Shown here one piece after another: positions 23,559-32,516 of a stretch of 56,857 nt of DNA (within the stretch, counting starts at the first letter, position 1; each line of letters begins with the position of its first letter). The stretch spans positions 1 through 56,857 of the forward strand of contig JAHLFA010000053.1 in the NCBI GenBank assembly GCA_018883985.1. Reading direction: 5' to 3'. A model generated the notes under the pieces. The model ran no database searches, was not told where the DNA came from, and worked only from the letters and a program-made list of their open reading frames with translations. The position numbers were made by a program, and so were the translations under genes. Origin of the DNA: Candidatus Ruminococcus intestinipullorum (lineage in GTDB: Bacteria > Bacillota > Clostridia > Lachnospirales > Lachnospiraceae).

Positions 23559-25061
23559 ATGGCTAGAATGGTAATTAATCCAAATAGAAAACTTAGTAAA
23601 ATTAATAAGGAAATTTACGGACATTTTTCAGAACATCTTGGAAGATGCATTTATGAAGGGATTTATGTAGGCGAAAATTCTCCTATAGAAAATGTAAATG
23701 GAATGCGTACAGATGTAGTAGAGGCTCTAAAGGCAATCAGAGTACCAGTACTTCGTTGGCCAGGTGGATGTTTTGCAGATGAATATCATTGGAAAGATGG
23801 GATTGGTCCTGTAGAAGAGAGAAAGAAAATAGTAAATACACACTGGGGTGGTGTTGTTGAAGATAATAGCTTTGGTACTCATGAGTTTTTTGAATTGTGT
23901 AGACAGTTAGGGTGTGAGACTTATATCAATGGAAACCTTGGAAGTGGAACAGTTCAGGAAATGCAAGAGTGGGTTGAATATATGACTTTTGATGGTGTTT
24001 CTCCAATGGCAGAGTTAAGAGAGAAAAATGGTCATAAAGACCCTTGGAAAGTGGATTTCTTTGGAGTAGGCAACGAAAATTGGGGTTGTGGCGGAAATAT
24101 GAATCCTGATTTTTATGCCAATGAATATCGTAGATATCAGACGTATGTACGTGACTATAATGCTGGTCATCACATTCAAAAAATTTGTGGAGGAGCAAAT
24201 GTAGACGATTATGATTGGACAAGGGAGGTATTATCTACATGCTTCAAACATTCTCTTCCAGCTCAGCACGGATTTATGGATGGTCTTTCTCTTCATTACT
24301 ATGTGCATCCAGAAGGATGGGAAATCAAAGGAAGTGCAACGGATTTTGATGATAAGGTATGGTATAAGACACTTGGAAAAGCACTCTATATGGAAGAGTT
24401 GATTGAACGTCATGGTAAGATTATGGATGAATTTGATCCTGAGAAAAAGATTGGTATGATTGTAGATGAATGGGGTACATGGTTTACATGTGAGCCAGGA
24501 ACAAACCCAGGTTTCTTATATCAACAAAATACTATGAGAGATGCACTTGTAGCAGGAATTACACTGAATATTTTTAATAAGCATAGTGATCGTGTGAAGA
24601 TGGCAAATTTAGCACAGATTGTGAATGTGTTGCAGTCAGTAATTTTAACAGAAGGCGATAAGATGATTAAGACACCAACATATCATGTATTTGATTTATA
24701 CAAATACCATCAGGATGCTGATTTAGTGGATAGTAGTATTGAAACACAGACAATTGGTGTAGATGAAGAGTGGAAAGTTCCTAATCTTACAGAATCTGTT
24801 TCAATAGATGAAAATGGAGTAATGCATGTGACAGTAACAAATCTTTCTTTAGAAGAAAGCTATGATATTGATGCACTTATTACAGATTGGGATGTAAAAG
24901 ATGTAAAAGGTGAAATTGTGACAGAAGAGATGCATGCTATGAATACGTTTGAAGAGCCAGAGAATGTCACAGTTAAGAACTTTGATGGAGTTCAGATTAC
25001 AGAGCGTGGGGTGAAGTTTACAGTTCCTCCATGTAGTGTACTTCATTTAGAATTGAGGTAA
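23559..25061 (+). CDS. Alpha-L-arabinofuranosidase, GH51
   Basis: The 500-aa intracellular enzyme releases terminal L-arabinofuranose. GH51 features: [20 protein letters not shown], the acid/base Glu173 in GVGNENWG, the nucleophile Glu304 in VDEWGTWF, and a C-terminal beta-sandwich ending with [19 protein letters not shown] ribosome binding site is present. Together with the two GH43 genes it completes arabinan-oligosaccharide breakdown to free arabinose; araA/B/D are not in the window. Confidence 0.95.
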   Translation: MARMVINPNRKLSKINKEIYGHFSEHLGRCIYEGIYVGENSPIENVNGMRTDVVEALKAIRVPVLRWPGGCFADEYHWKDGIGPVEERKKIVNTHWGGVVEDNSFGTHEFFELCRQLGCETYINGNLGSGTVQEMQEWVEYMTFDGVSPMAELREKNGHKDPWKVDFFGVGNENWGCGGNMNPDFYANEYRRYQTYVRDYNAGHHIQKICGGANVDDYDWTREVLSTCFKHSLPAQHGFMDGLSLHYYVHPEGWEIKGSATDFDDKVWYKTLGKALYMEELIERHGKIMDEFDPEKKIGMIVDEWGTWFTCEPGTNPGFLYQQNTMRDALVAGITLNIFNKHSDRVKMANLAQIVNVLQSVILTEGDKMIKTPTYHVFDLYKYHQDADLVDSSIETQTIGVDEEWKVPNLTESVSIDENGVMHVTVTNLSLEESYDIDALITDWDVKDVKGEIVTEEMHAMNTFEEPENVTVKNFDGVQITERGVKFTVPPCSVLHLELR

Positions 25062-25068
25062 GAGAACT

Positions 25069-25329
25069 ATGTCAGATGAACAGAGAATATGCAGAAAATG
25101 CCTTTTAAGAGATTTGCCAGAGCAAGAATATTTTCAAAATATGTATCAATATATTGCAAATCTTTCAGAGGATGATAAAGTTTCTGACGAAGAATATGAG
25201 TATAGGCTGTCCCAATGTCAAGGATGTGACCATCTTCTAAAGGGGATGTGCCAGCTGTGTGGGTGTTTTGTAGAAATGCGTGCAGCAATTGCTGTACGTC
25301 ACTGCCCGGGGATTGAGAAAAGATGGTAA
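25069..25329 (+). CDS. Small cysteine-rich protein, probable zinc ribbon
   Basis: The 86-aa protein starts 7 bp after the GH51 stop. It has CRKC near the N-terminus, then CQGC, CQLCGC and a final Cys in RHCPGI, enough for one or two metal sites. Its start (CRKCLLRDLPE) looks like a small conserved clostridial family of unknown function (DUF6171-like by memory, not verified). The tail of an arabinan operon offers no clear role; it may be a chance neighbour. Function unknown. Confidence 0.65.
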   Translation: MSDEQRICRKCLLRDLPEQEYFQNMYQYIANLSEDDKVSDEEYEYRLSQCQGCDHLLKGMCQLCGCFVEMRAAIAVRHCPGIEKRW

Positions 25330-25349
25330 GGCTCTAAGAATAATAAAGG

Positions 25350-25388
25350 ATCCTCGTAAGTTCATTTAACCTAAGAGCTTACGAGGAT
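25350..25388. terminator. Hairpin after the arabinan operon, possible bidirectional terminator
   Basis: Perfect 11-bp arms ATCCTCGTAAG (25350-25360) and CTTACGAGGAT (25378-25388) with a 17-nt loop, between convergent genes. No strong T tract follows (TAATATATATTA), so termination efficiency is uncertain. Confidence 0.5.
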
Positions 25389-25397
25389 TAATATATA

Positions 25398-25625
25398 TTA
25401 CGCAACATTATTATAGTCAATTACAGCAAATTCGGTCAGCATTGTCTTTAGTTTTTTGAGAATATCTTCAATTTTTTGTAATGTTACACCATTTAAATAT
25501 TCTTCACCACATTGCGTACATTTTTTACAAGGGACATTTTTAATAATAATGTAACATCCGTGATATTCTGTCATATATGTTGTAGTATCTAATTTAATAT
25601 CACCTTTGCACATAAAACACATCAT
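25398..25625 (-). CDS. YgiT-type zinc-finger protein (MqsA N-terminal-like)
   Basis: This 75-aa protein carries two CxxC pairs, CFMC near the start and CKKCTQCGEEY in the middle, the pattern of YgiT/MqsA N-terminal zinc domains. It overlaps the upstream DUF4258 gene by 4 nt. Such pairs are usually annotated as toxin-antitoxin-like modules with the zinc protein as antitoxin. There is no helix-turn-helix domain here, so it is the short version without an obvious DNA-binding part. Confidence 0.75.
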   Translation of the reverse strand: MMCFMCKGDIKLDTTTYMTEYHGCYIIIKNVPCKKCTQCGEEYLNGVTLQKIEDILKKLKTMLTEFAVIDYNNVA

Positions 25626-25945
25626 TTTCTATTCTCCTTTCTTGTTTGCAGATCATATTCCCATTGCTGAACATCAGGATAATAAGCTGTTATAATCCAA
25701 AGAGTTTCAAGGTTGCTTCCAACAACTACATGGAGATATTGTTTATTTATGGAAAGACCGAGTATCAGACAGCTTGGAAAAGGATAATCATTAGGATATT
25801 CTTCAATTATTTTTCCAGTTGATATACATGATAAAATATCAGAGGTAGTAATACCTCGTTGTTCTAATCGTTTAGCAGCATGAAGGGTAATCTCTATATT
25901 TTCTAGTTTACATAATGTACGCAAATCATTTATATTCAATTCCAA
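25622..25945 (-). CDS. DUF4258 protein, putative toxin-like partner
   Basis: The 107-aa protein has the DUF4258 pattern: HAAKRLEQRGITTSDILSCI, GKIIEEYPNDYPFPSCLILG, then a C-terminal strand around VVGSNLETLWIITAYYPD. This fold resembles small RelE/BrnT-like nucleases, but activity is unproven. The start is TTG at 25945, supported by GAGGTGA 7 nt upstream. It precedes and overlaps the zinc-finger gene, the usual toxin-first order of mqsRA or higBA modules. It sits next to two broken genes. Confidence 0.75.
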   Translation of the reverse strand: MELNINDLRTLCKLENIEITLHAAKRLEQRGITTSDILSCISTGKIIEEYPNDYPFPSCLILGLSINKQYLHVVVGSNLETLWIITAYYPDVQQWEYDLQTRKENRK

Positions 25946-26035
25946 CTATATATCACCTCTCTTTTTTTCAAAATCTAATCTGTAACGTGTATTTATAATA
26001 TCATAATTATCGAAAATATGTAACTGAATAGAAGA

Positions 26036-26590
26036 TTATTCTGGAGTGGATGTTTTATAAATAATAGGAATACGTATTTCCACATCAGTTCCTTTCTTTA
26101 GTTGGCTTTTATAACGAAGACCATAATTTGTTCCGTAAAGAATCTGAAGACGACAATGTGTATTGTATACCGCAATATTGTTACCTGAACCATGATAAGA
26201 TGAGTGAGCTTCATTAATTAAATTGTTCAGTTTATCAGATTCTATACCAATACCATCATCTGAAATTAATATAACAATATCCTGCTGATCTATCCAACCT
26301 GTTAAAACAATAGTTCCAGATTTTTCAGGCTTTTCCATAATTCCATGAATAATAGAATTTTCTATGACTGGCGGAAATGTAAGTTTAGGGATGGGAAATT
26401 CTAACAAGGTATCTGGTATATCAACTAGGAATTGTATGCTATCGTGAAAGCGCATATTCTGTAATTGAATATAAATGGAAACATGTTCAATTTCATCAGC
26501 AATCGTGGATAAATTTTCTTTTCTACTTAAAGTAAGTTTGTAGAATCTAGAGAGTTTTTGAATCGCTAAAGTTACTTCTGTTGAGCAACT
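26036..26590 (-). pseudogene. 5'-truncated sensor histidine kinase (YesM/LytS type)
   Basis: Reading on the minus strand, histidine-kinase sequence is open from about 26590 to the stop at 26036. Seen are the region after the phospho-acceptor (KLSRFYKLTLSRKE then EHVSIYIQLQNMRF), the N box PPVIENSIIHGI, the G1 box DDGIGI and the G2-like SGNNIAVYNTHCRL. The sensor, membrane part and His are missing, and a TAA stands at 26591-26593. The likeliest in-frame start, ATG at 26455, gives only an ATPase fragment. It abuts a broken permease gene at 26585. Non-functional remnant of a sugar-sensing two-component system. Confidence 0.82.
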
Positions 26591-26595
26591 TTAGC
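26565..26595. repeat. 9-bp perfect inverted repeat at a rearrangement junction
   Basis: GCTAAAGTT (26565-26573) and AACTTTAGC (26587-26595) are exact inverted copies separated by 13 bp. They lie exactly where the truncated histidine kinase (minus strand) meets the truncated permease (plus strand). Confidence 0.75.
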
Positions 26596-27321
26596 ATGTA
26601 TGGTGTGTAATAAAGAATTGCCATTTATTCTTGTTATACTAACGGCATTGCTGGTTAGTACAATTTGCGGAATTATCAATGGTATAATTTTGACAAAATT
26701 CACAGAGTTACCTCCTATGATTGTAACATTAGGGACACAGATTATCTTTCGTGGGATAGCAGAAATATCTTTAGGCAGTGGAGGATCTATTTCACTAACT
26801 AATACAGAAGGGTTTCGTGTATTATCTGGAAAAATAGGAATTGTGCCATATATTTTTTTTGTAGTTATTATATTTGCTGTTGTATTCGCATTGGTGTTAG
26901 GAAGAACAACGCTTGGAAGAAGTATTTATGCCATAGGTCCAATAGAATAGCAGCATACTATTCAGGAATCCCTGTACAAAGAATTCGGCTCCTTGTTTAT
27001 ACTATTACAGGCTTGATGTCTGGTATAGCGGCTTTATTTCTTGTATCTTCCCTTTATGGAGCTAATACAACAACTGGAAATGGCTTTGAAATGGATGCTA
27101 TTGCAATGGCTGTTTTTGGAGGAATTTCTACAGCAGGAGGAAAAGGTCGTCTAATAGGAGGCATTTTTTCAGCATTTGTTATCATATGCCTTAGAATTGG
27201 TTTAGGTCAAATTAATATGAATCCTCAATTAATTCTTGTAATATTAGGAATATTGCTTGTTTTAGCAGTACTAATACCAAATATTATAGGAGATATAAAA
27301 TATAAAAAGAAGTCTATTTAG
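26585..27321 (+). pseudogene. Broken ribose/rhamnose-type ABC permease (RbsC family)
   Basis: The first frame (ATG at 26600) begins in the middle of an RbsC-type permease (ELPFILVILTALLVS, then IVTLGTQIIFRGIAE), so roughly the N-terminal third is missing. It stops early at 26950 because of a one-base loss near 26938-26941; the next frame carries on without a gap (NRIAAYYSGIPVQRIR, then GMDA-type segment EMDAIAMAVFGGISTAGGKGRLIGG) to 27321. It lies directly upstream of the binding protein at 27363. With the ATPase gene also absent, the importer cannot work from this locus. Confidence 0.85.
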
Positions 27322-27362
27322 ATTGTATTGAAAACTATATGAAGAAAAAGGAGATATTAACA

Positions 27363-28421
27363 ATGAAGAAGAATTATATTAGTACCATATTGTGTGTAGC
27401 AATTTTATCTTTATCTGTAATAGGTTGTGGAAGTACAACAGAAAAAGAAGGGAAGGAAGATGTAGCAAATTCTGAAAATTCAGGAAAGAAAACATACGCA
27501 ATTGTCACAAAATCAGCAGGAAATCCATACAATGAAAGAGAAGCAGATGGATTTAAAGAAGTAATTGAAGCGGCTGGAGGAGAGTGTATTATAAAACATC
27601 CTGAACAAGCCACAGCAGATGCACAAGTTTCTGTAATACAGTCATTGATTTCACAGGGAGTTGATTCCATTTGTATAGCAGCAAATGATGAAAATACACT
27701 TCAAGCATCATTAGAAGAAACAATGAATGCAGGAATCAAAGTATCTTGTTTGGATTCTAAAACAAACGCAGATAGTCGAATGACTTTTGTGAATCAGGCT
27801 GGTACTGAGGAAATTGGACAAACATTGATGGATGCCGTTTATGATATTACAGGTGGTGAAGGACAGTGGGCAATTTTATCAGCAACATCTCAAGCTACTA
27901 ATCAAAATGCATGGATTGATGCAATGAAAGAAGTGATGAAAGATGATAAATATTCTAAGTTAGAATTAGTAGAAGTTGCTTATGGAGATGATGAACCACA
28001 GAAATCAACAGACCAAACACAAGCGCTATTATCAAAATATCCAGAGTTAAAGTTAATTTGTGCTCCTACAACAGTAGGAATTAATGCGGCGGCAAAGGTA
28101 TTACAAGATGAGAAATCAGAAGTTAAGTTAACAGGACTTGGACTTCCTTCAGAAATGGCAGAGTATATAGGGGATGATGATTCACATTCTTGTCCATATA
28201 TGTATTTATGGAACCCAATAGATGTAGGACGATTAGGTGCATACACATCATTAGCACTTGTAGAAGGAACTATTAGTGGAAATACAGGGGATACCTTTAG
28301 TGCTGGAGAAATGGGAGAATATGAAGTAGTCAAAGCAGCAGATGGAGGAACAGAAGTTATATTAGGAGCACCATTCCGATTTGATTCATCCAATATTGAT
28401 GAATGGAAAGAGATATATTAA
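27363..28421 (+). CDS. Rhamnose-type sugar-binding lipoprotein (periplasmic-binding-protein type 1 fold)
   Basis: The 352-aa protein has a lipobox LSVIGC and a type-1 binding-protein fold (KSAGNPYNEREADGF, LISQGVDSICIAANDENTL, ILSATSQATNQNAW, GLGLPSEMAEYI) closest to rhamnose or autoinducer-2 binding proteins (RhaS/LsrB). The start at 27363 has AAGGAGA 9 nt upstream; the earlier ATG at 27339 lacks one. Rhamnose mutarotase follows, which favours rhamnose as ligand. Its permease is broken and the ATPase absent, so it may be an orphan feeding another transporter, or may be decaying. Confidence 0.85.
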   Translation: MKKNYISTILCVAILSLSVIGCGSTTEKEGKEDVANSENSGKKTYAIVTKSAGNPYNEREADGFKEVIEAAGGECIIKHPEQATADAQVSVIQSLISQGVDSICIAANDENTLQASLEETMNAGIKVSCLDSKTNADSRMTFVNQAGTEEIGQTLMDAVYDITGGEGQWAILSATSQATNQNAWIDAMKEVMKDDKYSKLELVEVAYGDDEPQKSTDQTQALLSKYPELKLICAPTTVGINAAAKVLQDEKSEVKLTGLGLPSEMAEYIGDDDSHSCPYMYLWNPIDVGRLGAYTSLALVEGTISGNTGDTFSAGEMGEYEVVKAADGGTEVILGAPFRFDSSNIDEWKEIY

Positions 28422-28460
28422 ATCCATAAACACCAGCACACAATATAAGGGAGAAAATGT

Positions 28461-28775
28461 ATGATAAGAAAAGGGTTTAAAATGAAATTATATCCAGGAA
28501 TGGAGCAAGAATATGAAAAGCGACATGACCAATTATGGGGAGAGATGAAACAAATGATCCATGAATATGGAGGACATAACTATACCATATTTTTGGATCG
28601 AGATACACATGTATTATATGGTTATATAGAAATAGAAGATTTACAAAAATGGGAGGATAGTGCAAACACTGATATAAATAAAAAATGGTGGGAATTTATG
28701 TCAGATATCATGGAAACAAATCCAGATAATAGTCCAATATCCTCAGATTTACATCAGGTTTTCCATTTAGATTAA
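28461..28775 (+). CDS. rhaM: L-rhamnose mutarotase
   Basis: The 104-aa protein interconverts alpha- and beta-L-rhamnose for the isomerase. Family features are the GFKMKLYPGMEQEYEKRHDQLW start with its conserved His, YTIFLDRDTHVLYGYIE, and the KKWWEFMSDIMETNPDNSP segment. It lies 39 bp after the binding protein, with AGGGAGA upstream, and converges on an AraC gene only 9 bp later. It links this broken transporter to the rhaB-rhaA operon 23 kb upstream. Confidence 0.93.
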   Translation: MIRKGFKMKLYPGMEQEYEKRHDQLWGEMKQMIHEYGGHNYTIFLDRDTHVLYGYIEIEDLQKWEDSANTDINKKWWEFMSDIMETNPDNSPISSDLHQVFHLD

Positions 28776-28784
28776 AGAATCTGA

Positions 28785-29672
28785 TTATAAATCCATTTGC
28801 ATATCTCGAAAATCTTTAGGGGAAATACCATATTCCTTTTTAAAGGCACGATAAAAACTGGAGTAGTCACCGAAACCAAAAGACTGATAGGCTTCGGTGA
28901 TACTCATTTGTCCTTGAATGGCTTGTTTACAAAGTGCTAAACGTTTTTTGGTAATATACTGGTGGATAGATAAGCCTAAGTTGTCCTTAAAAACATGGGA
29001 AATATGGTATTTGCTCATATAAAATTCTTTTGCTAAACAATCTAGAGATAAATTCTCATCTAAATGTTCCTCTATATAAGATAAAATTTTCTGATAAAGA
29101 GCAACTTCTTCAATCTTTGAAATCGGATGATTTCGTTTATAGAGTATTCTATTCAAAAATAAAATTAAATCACTTATACAAAGGTTAAGTTGTGTTGAAC
29201 GTCCAAAATGTGAAGAATGTTCTTCTTCTATAAGCTGAATAATTTTCGATTGAATTGTGTAAAACTGTATCTTCTCATTATGAAAGATAAAGCATTGATT
29301 TTCCAATACATAGGTTGGTAAATAGCCGTAGTCACAGGAGTTTGAGAGTAAATAATCATAATAATTCTGACTAATCCAAAGGACAAATCTTCGGTAAGGA
29401 ACCTTCATATTATGAATAATTGGCCGATGAGGTATATATGGAGGAACTACAAGAACATCACCAAATTTAAGTGAATAAACCTGCCTTGCAATTTCTATAC
29501 TAATATCACCCTCAAGAAAAAAATAAAATTCATAATAATCATGTGTATGAAGATCTACTTTTGAGAGATTATAATCATCATAGTAATAAATTTCAAAATC
29601 TTTGGACAACATATATTGTCTTGTTTGAAATGTAGTTTGGAGATGTTTTTTCATAAAAAGGTTCCTTTCCAT
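28785..29672 (-). CDS. AraC-family regulator, divergent from the glucuronate operon
   Basis: The 295-aa protein has an N-terminal cupin sensor (DLHTHDYYEFYFFLEGDISIEI, then FGDVLVVPPYIPHRP) and a C-terminal AraC helix-turn-helix pair (LDCLAKEFYMSKYHISHVFK and ITEAYQSFGFGDYSSFYRAFKKEYG). It is transcribed away from uxuA with about 150 bp between, the usual layout of a local activator. A uronate or its metabolite is the probable effector. Confidence 0.88.
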   Translation of the reverse strand: MERNLFMKKHLQTTFQTRQYMLSKDFEIYYYDDYNLSKVDLHTHDYYEFYFFLEGDISIEIARQVYSLKFGDVLVVPPYIPHRPIIHNMKVPYRRFVLWISQNYYDYLLSNSCDYGYLPTYVLENQCFIFHNEKIQFYTIQSKIIQLIEEEHSSHFGRSTQLNLCISDLILFLNRILYKRNHPISKIEEVALYQKILSYIEEHLDENLSLDCLAKEFYMSKYHISHVFKDNLGLSIHQYITKKRLALCKQAIQGQMSITEAYQSFGFGDYSSFYRAFKKEYGISPKDFRDMQMDL

Positions 29673-29824
29673 ATGAATTAAAATAGGTATGTACTATAAG
29701 TGTACTATGCAATCACAAGATTTACAATGTATACAACAAGTAAATCAATGGTATGGAGAGGAAAGTTTTTTATAATAGAATTAACATAGTTAGTAGAGAG
29801 AAAAAAAGAGAGGTATGAAAAAGT

Positions 29825-30898
29825 ATGGAAATGACACTAAGATGGTATGGATCAAAATTTGATACGGTTACATTAGAGCAAATTCGTCAGATTCCAGGAG
29901 TAACAGGAGTGATAACAACGCTTTATGATACAAAGCCTGGTGAGGTATGGAGTAGAGAACGAATTCAGGAAATGAAAAAAGAAGTGGAGAATTTTGGACT
30001 TCATATTTCAGGAATTGAAAGTGTGAATGTTCATGATGCCATTAAAACAGGAGCATTAGAACGTGAACAGTATATTGCAAATTATATAGAAACATTAGAA
30101 AATTTGGGGAAAGAAGATATCCATTTAGTTTGTTATAACTTTATGCCTGTATTTGATTGGACGAGAACAGAATTGGCTAGAAAGCGTCCCGATGGTTCTA
30201 CTGTATTGGCATATACACAAGAAGCTGTAGATGCTTTAAATCCAGAGAAAATGTTTGAGTCGATCGCAGGAGATATGAATGGGACTGTGATGCCAGGGTG
30301 GGAACCAGAGCGTATGGAAAAAGTAAAAGAATTATTTGAAATGTATAAAGAAATTGATGAGCAAAAGTTGTTTGAGAATTTGAAATATTTCTTAGAAAAA
30401 ATTATGCCAGTATGTGATGAATATAACATTAATATGGCAATTCATCCAGATGATCCAGCATGGAGTGTATTTGGTTTGCCTCGTATCATTACAAATAAAG
30501 AAAATATTTTAAAATTAATGAAACTAGTAGATAATCCACACAATGGAGTTGCATTTTGTTCAGGTTCCTACGGGACAAACTTAGATAATAATCTTCCAGA
30601 TATGATTCGTTCTCTAAAGGGAAGAATTCATTTTGCACATGTAAGAAATCTAAAGTTTAATTCCCCAACAGATTTTGAGGAAGCAGCACATTTATCCTCA
30701 GATGGAACATTTGATATGCATGCAATTATGAGAGCTTTGTTTGATATTGGATTTGACGGGCCGATTCGTCCTGACCATGGGCGAATGATTTGGGGTGAAG
30801 TTGGAATGCCTGGATATGGTCTTTATGATAGGGCATTAGGAGCTGCCTACTTAAATGGTCTATGGGAGGCTATTGAAAAGGAGGCGGCAAGAAAATGA
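29825..30898 (+). CDS. uxuA: D-mannonate dehydratase
   Basis: The 357-aa enzyme dehydrates D-mannonate to 2-keto-3-deoxygluconate. It is full length for UxuA and shows MTLRWYGSKFDTVTLEQIRQIPGV, the NVHDAIKTG region, NMAIHPDDPAWSVFGLPRI (metal-site His and Asp), CSGSYGTNLDNNLP, HFAHVRN and RPDHGRMIWGE. The ATG follows AGAGAGG. It heads the glucuronate operon; its stop overlaps the next start (ATGA). A -10-like TATAAT at 29771-29776 without a good -35 suggests activator-dependent expression. Confidence 0.95.
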   Translation: MEMTLRWYGSKFDTVTLEQIRQIPGVTGVITTLYDTKPGEVWSRERIQEMKKEVENFGLHISGIESVNVHDAIKTGALEREQYIANYIETLENLGKEDIHLVCYNFMPVFDWTRTELARKRPDGSTVLAYTQEAVDALNPEKMFESIAGDMNGTVMPGWEPERMEKVKELFEMYKEIDEQKLFENLKYFLEKIMPVCDEYNINMAIHPDDPAWSVFGLPRIITNKENILKLMKLVDNPHNGVAFCSGSYGTNLDNNLPDMIRSLKGRIHFAHVRNLKFNSPTDFEEAAHLSSDGTFDMHAIMRALFDIGFDGPIRPDHGRMIWGEVGMPGYGLYDRALGAAYLNGLWEAIEKEAARK

Positions 30899-32505
30899 AA
30901 TTAAATACAGTTGGAGTAAAACAGAGAGAACAGTGGGAGGAAGCAGGATATTTTATTCCACAATTTGATAGAGAAATCGTAGCAAAGGCGACAAAGGAAA
31001 AACCATTATGGATTCATTTTGGTGGGGGAAATTTATTTCGTGCATTCCAAGCAAATGTTGTACAAAAGCTGTTAAATAACGGTGTCCTAGATAGAGGTTT
31101 GATTGTAGCAGAAGGATTTGATTATGAAATTGTGGAAAAGATGAATCGACCTCATGATGATTATACCATTCTAGTTACATTAAAATCAGATGGAAGTGTT
31201 GAAAAAACAGTAGTAGGAAGTATTGTGGAATCATTAACAGTAAATCCAGAAAACACACATGACTATAATAGACTAAAAACAATTTTTTCAGCAGATTCCT
31301 TGCAAATGGTATCATTTACGATTACAGAGAAAGGATATAGTTTACAAGATGGAGAAGGAAGATTCCTTTCAGATGTGGAATTAGATTTTGAGAATGGGCC
31401 ATCTTTAGCTAAGAGTTATATGGGAAAAATTGCAGCATTATTGTATTTGCGTTATTTAGCAGGAGAAAAACCTATAGCAATGGTAAGTATGGATAATTGT
31501 TCCCATAATGGGGATAAATTATATGAGGCAATTCAAATGTTTGCTGATAAATGGAGTGAAAATGGAAAAGTAGAATCGGGGTTTGTACGTTATATTCAGA
31601 CAAAAGAAAAAGTATCATTTCCATGGACAATGATAGACAAAATTACGCCACGCCCAGATGCTTCCGTAGAACGTATTTTGAAAGAGGATGGTGTGGAAGA
31701 TTTAGAGCCGATTATTACCTCAAAAAATACGTACGCAGCTTTGTTTGTTAATGCAGAAGAATGTGAGTATCTTGTAATAGAAGATGATTTTCCAAATGGC
31801 AGACCTGCTTTAGAGAAAGGTGGAGTTATGTTTGCCACAAGAGAAATTGTGGATAAGGTAGAAAAGATGAAAGTATGCACCTGTTTAAATCCTTTGCATA
31901 CAACACTTGCTATATTTGGATGTCTTTTAGGATATCGCAAAATATCTGAAGAGATGAAAGATACCCAGTTAAAAAAATTGGTGGAAAAAATAGGGTATGA
32001 AGAGGGGCTTCCTGTTGTTGTAAATCCAGAAGTCATTGATCCAAAGGAGTTTATAGATACAGTAGTAAATATTCGCTTTCCTAATCCATTTATGCCCGAT
32101 ACACCACAGCGTATTGCAACAGATACTTCTCAAAAACTAGCAATACGATTTGGAGAAACAATCAAAGCATATGTAAAGTCTAATGAATTAGATGTGAAGA
32201 ATTTGAAAATGATTCCTCTCGTATTTGCAGGATGGATACGATATTTAATGGGAATTGATGATTATGGGAAGAAATTTGAATTAAGTGCAGATCCATTGCT
32301 TGAAATCTTACGACCATATGTTTCCCAGTTGACTATTGGAGAAACACAACATGTAAAGGAAAAAATACAGCCAATACTAAATATGACACAAATATTTGGA
32401 GTAGATTTGGAAGAGATTGGTCTTGCAGATACTGTTTGTATGCATTTGGAGGAAATGTTAAAAGAGGTAGGAGCTGTTCGAGAAACATTAAAAAAATATG
32501 TGTAG
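30895..32505 (+). CDS. uxuB: D-mannonate oxidoreductase / fructuronate reductase (mannitol dehydrogenase family)
   Basis: The 536-aa protein belongs to the long-chain mannitol dehydrogenase family. Seen: the N-terminal HFGGGNLFRAF cofactor region, the VSMDNCSHNGDKL motif and the CLNPLHTTLAIFGCLLGY segment with catalytic His. It reduces D-fructuronate to D-mannonate with NADH, the step before UxuA. AAGGAGG lies 8-14 nt before the ATG, which overlaps the uxuA stop. Confidence 0.92.
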   Translation: MKLNTVGVKQREQWEEAGYFIPQFDREIVAKATKEKPLWIHFGGGNLFRAFQANVVQKLLNNGVLDRGLIVAEGFDYEIVEKMNRPHDDYTILVTLKSDGSVEKTVVGSIVESLTVNPENTHDYNRLKTIFSADSLQMVSFTITEKGYSLQDGEGRFLSDVELDFENGPSLAKSYMGKIAALLYLRYLAGEKPIAMVSMDNCSHNGDKLYEAIQMFADKWSENGKVESGFVRYIQTKEKVSFPWTMIDKITPRPDASVERILKEDGVEDLEPIITSKNTYAALFVNAEECEYLVIEDDFPNGRPALEKGGVMFATREIVDKVEKMKVCTCLNPLHTTLAIFGCLLGYRKISEEMKDTQLKKLVEKIGYEEGLPVVVNPEVIDPKEFIDTVVNIRFPNPFMPDTPQRIATDTSQKLAIRFGETIKAYVKSNELDVKNLKMIPLVFAGWIRYLMGIDDYGKKFELSADPLLEILRPYVSQLTIGETQHVKEKIQPILNMTQIFGVDLEEIGLADTVCMHLEEMLKEVGAVRETLKKYV

Positions 32506-32516
32506 GAGGGGAGAAT

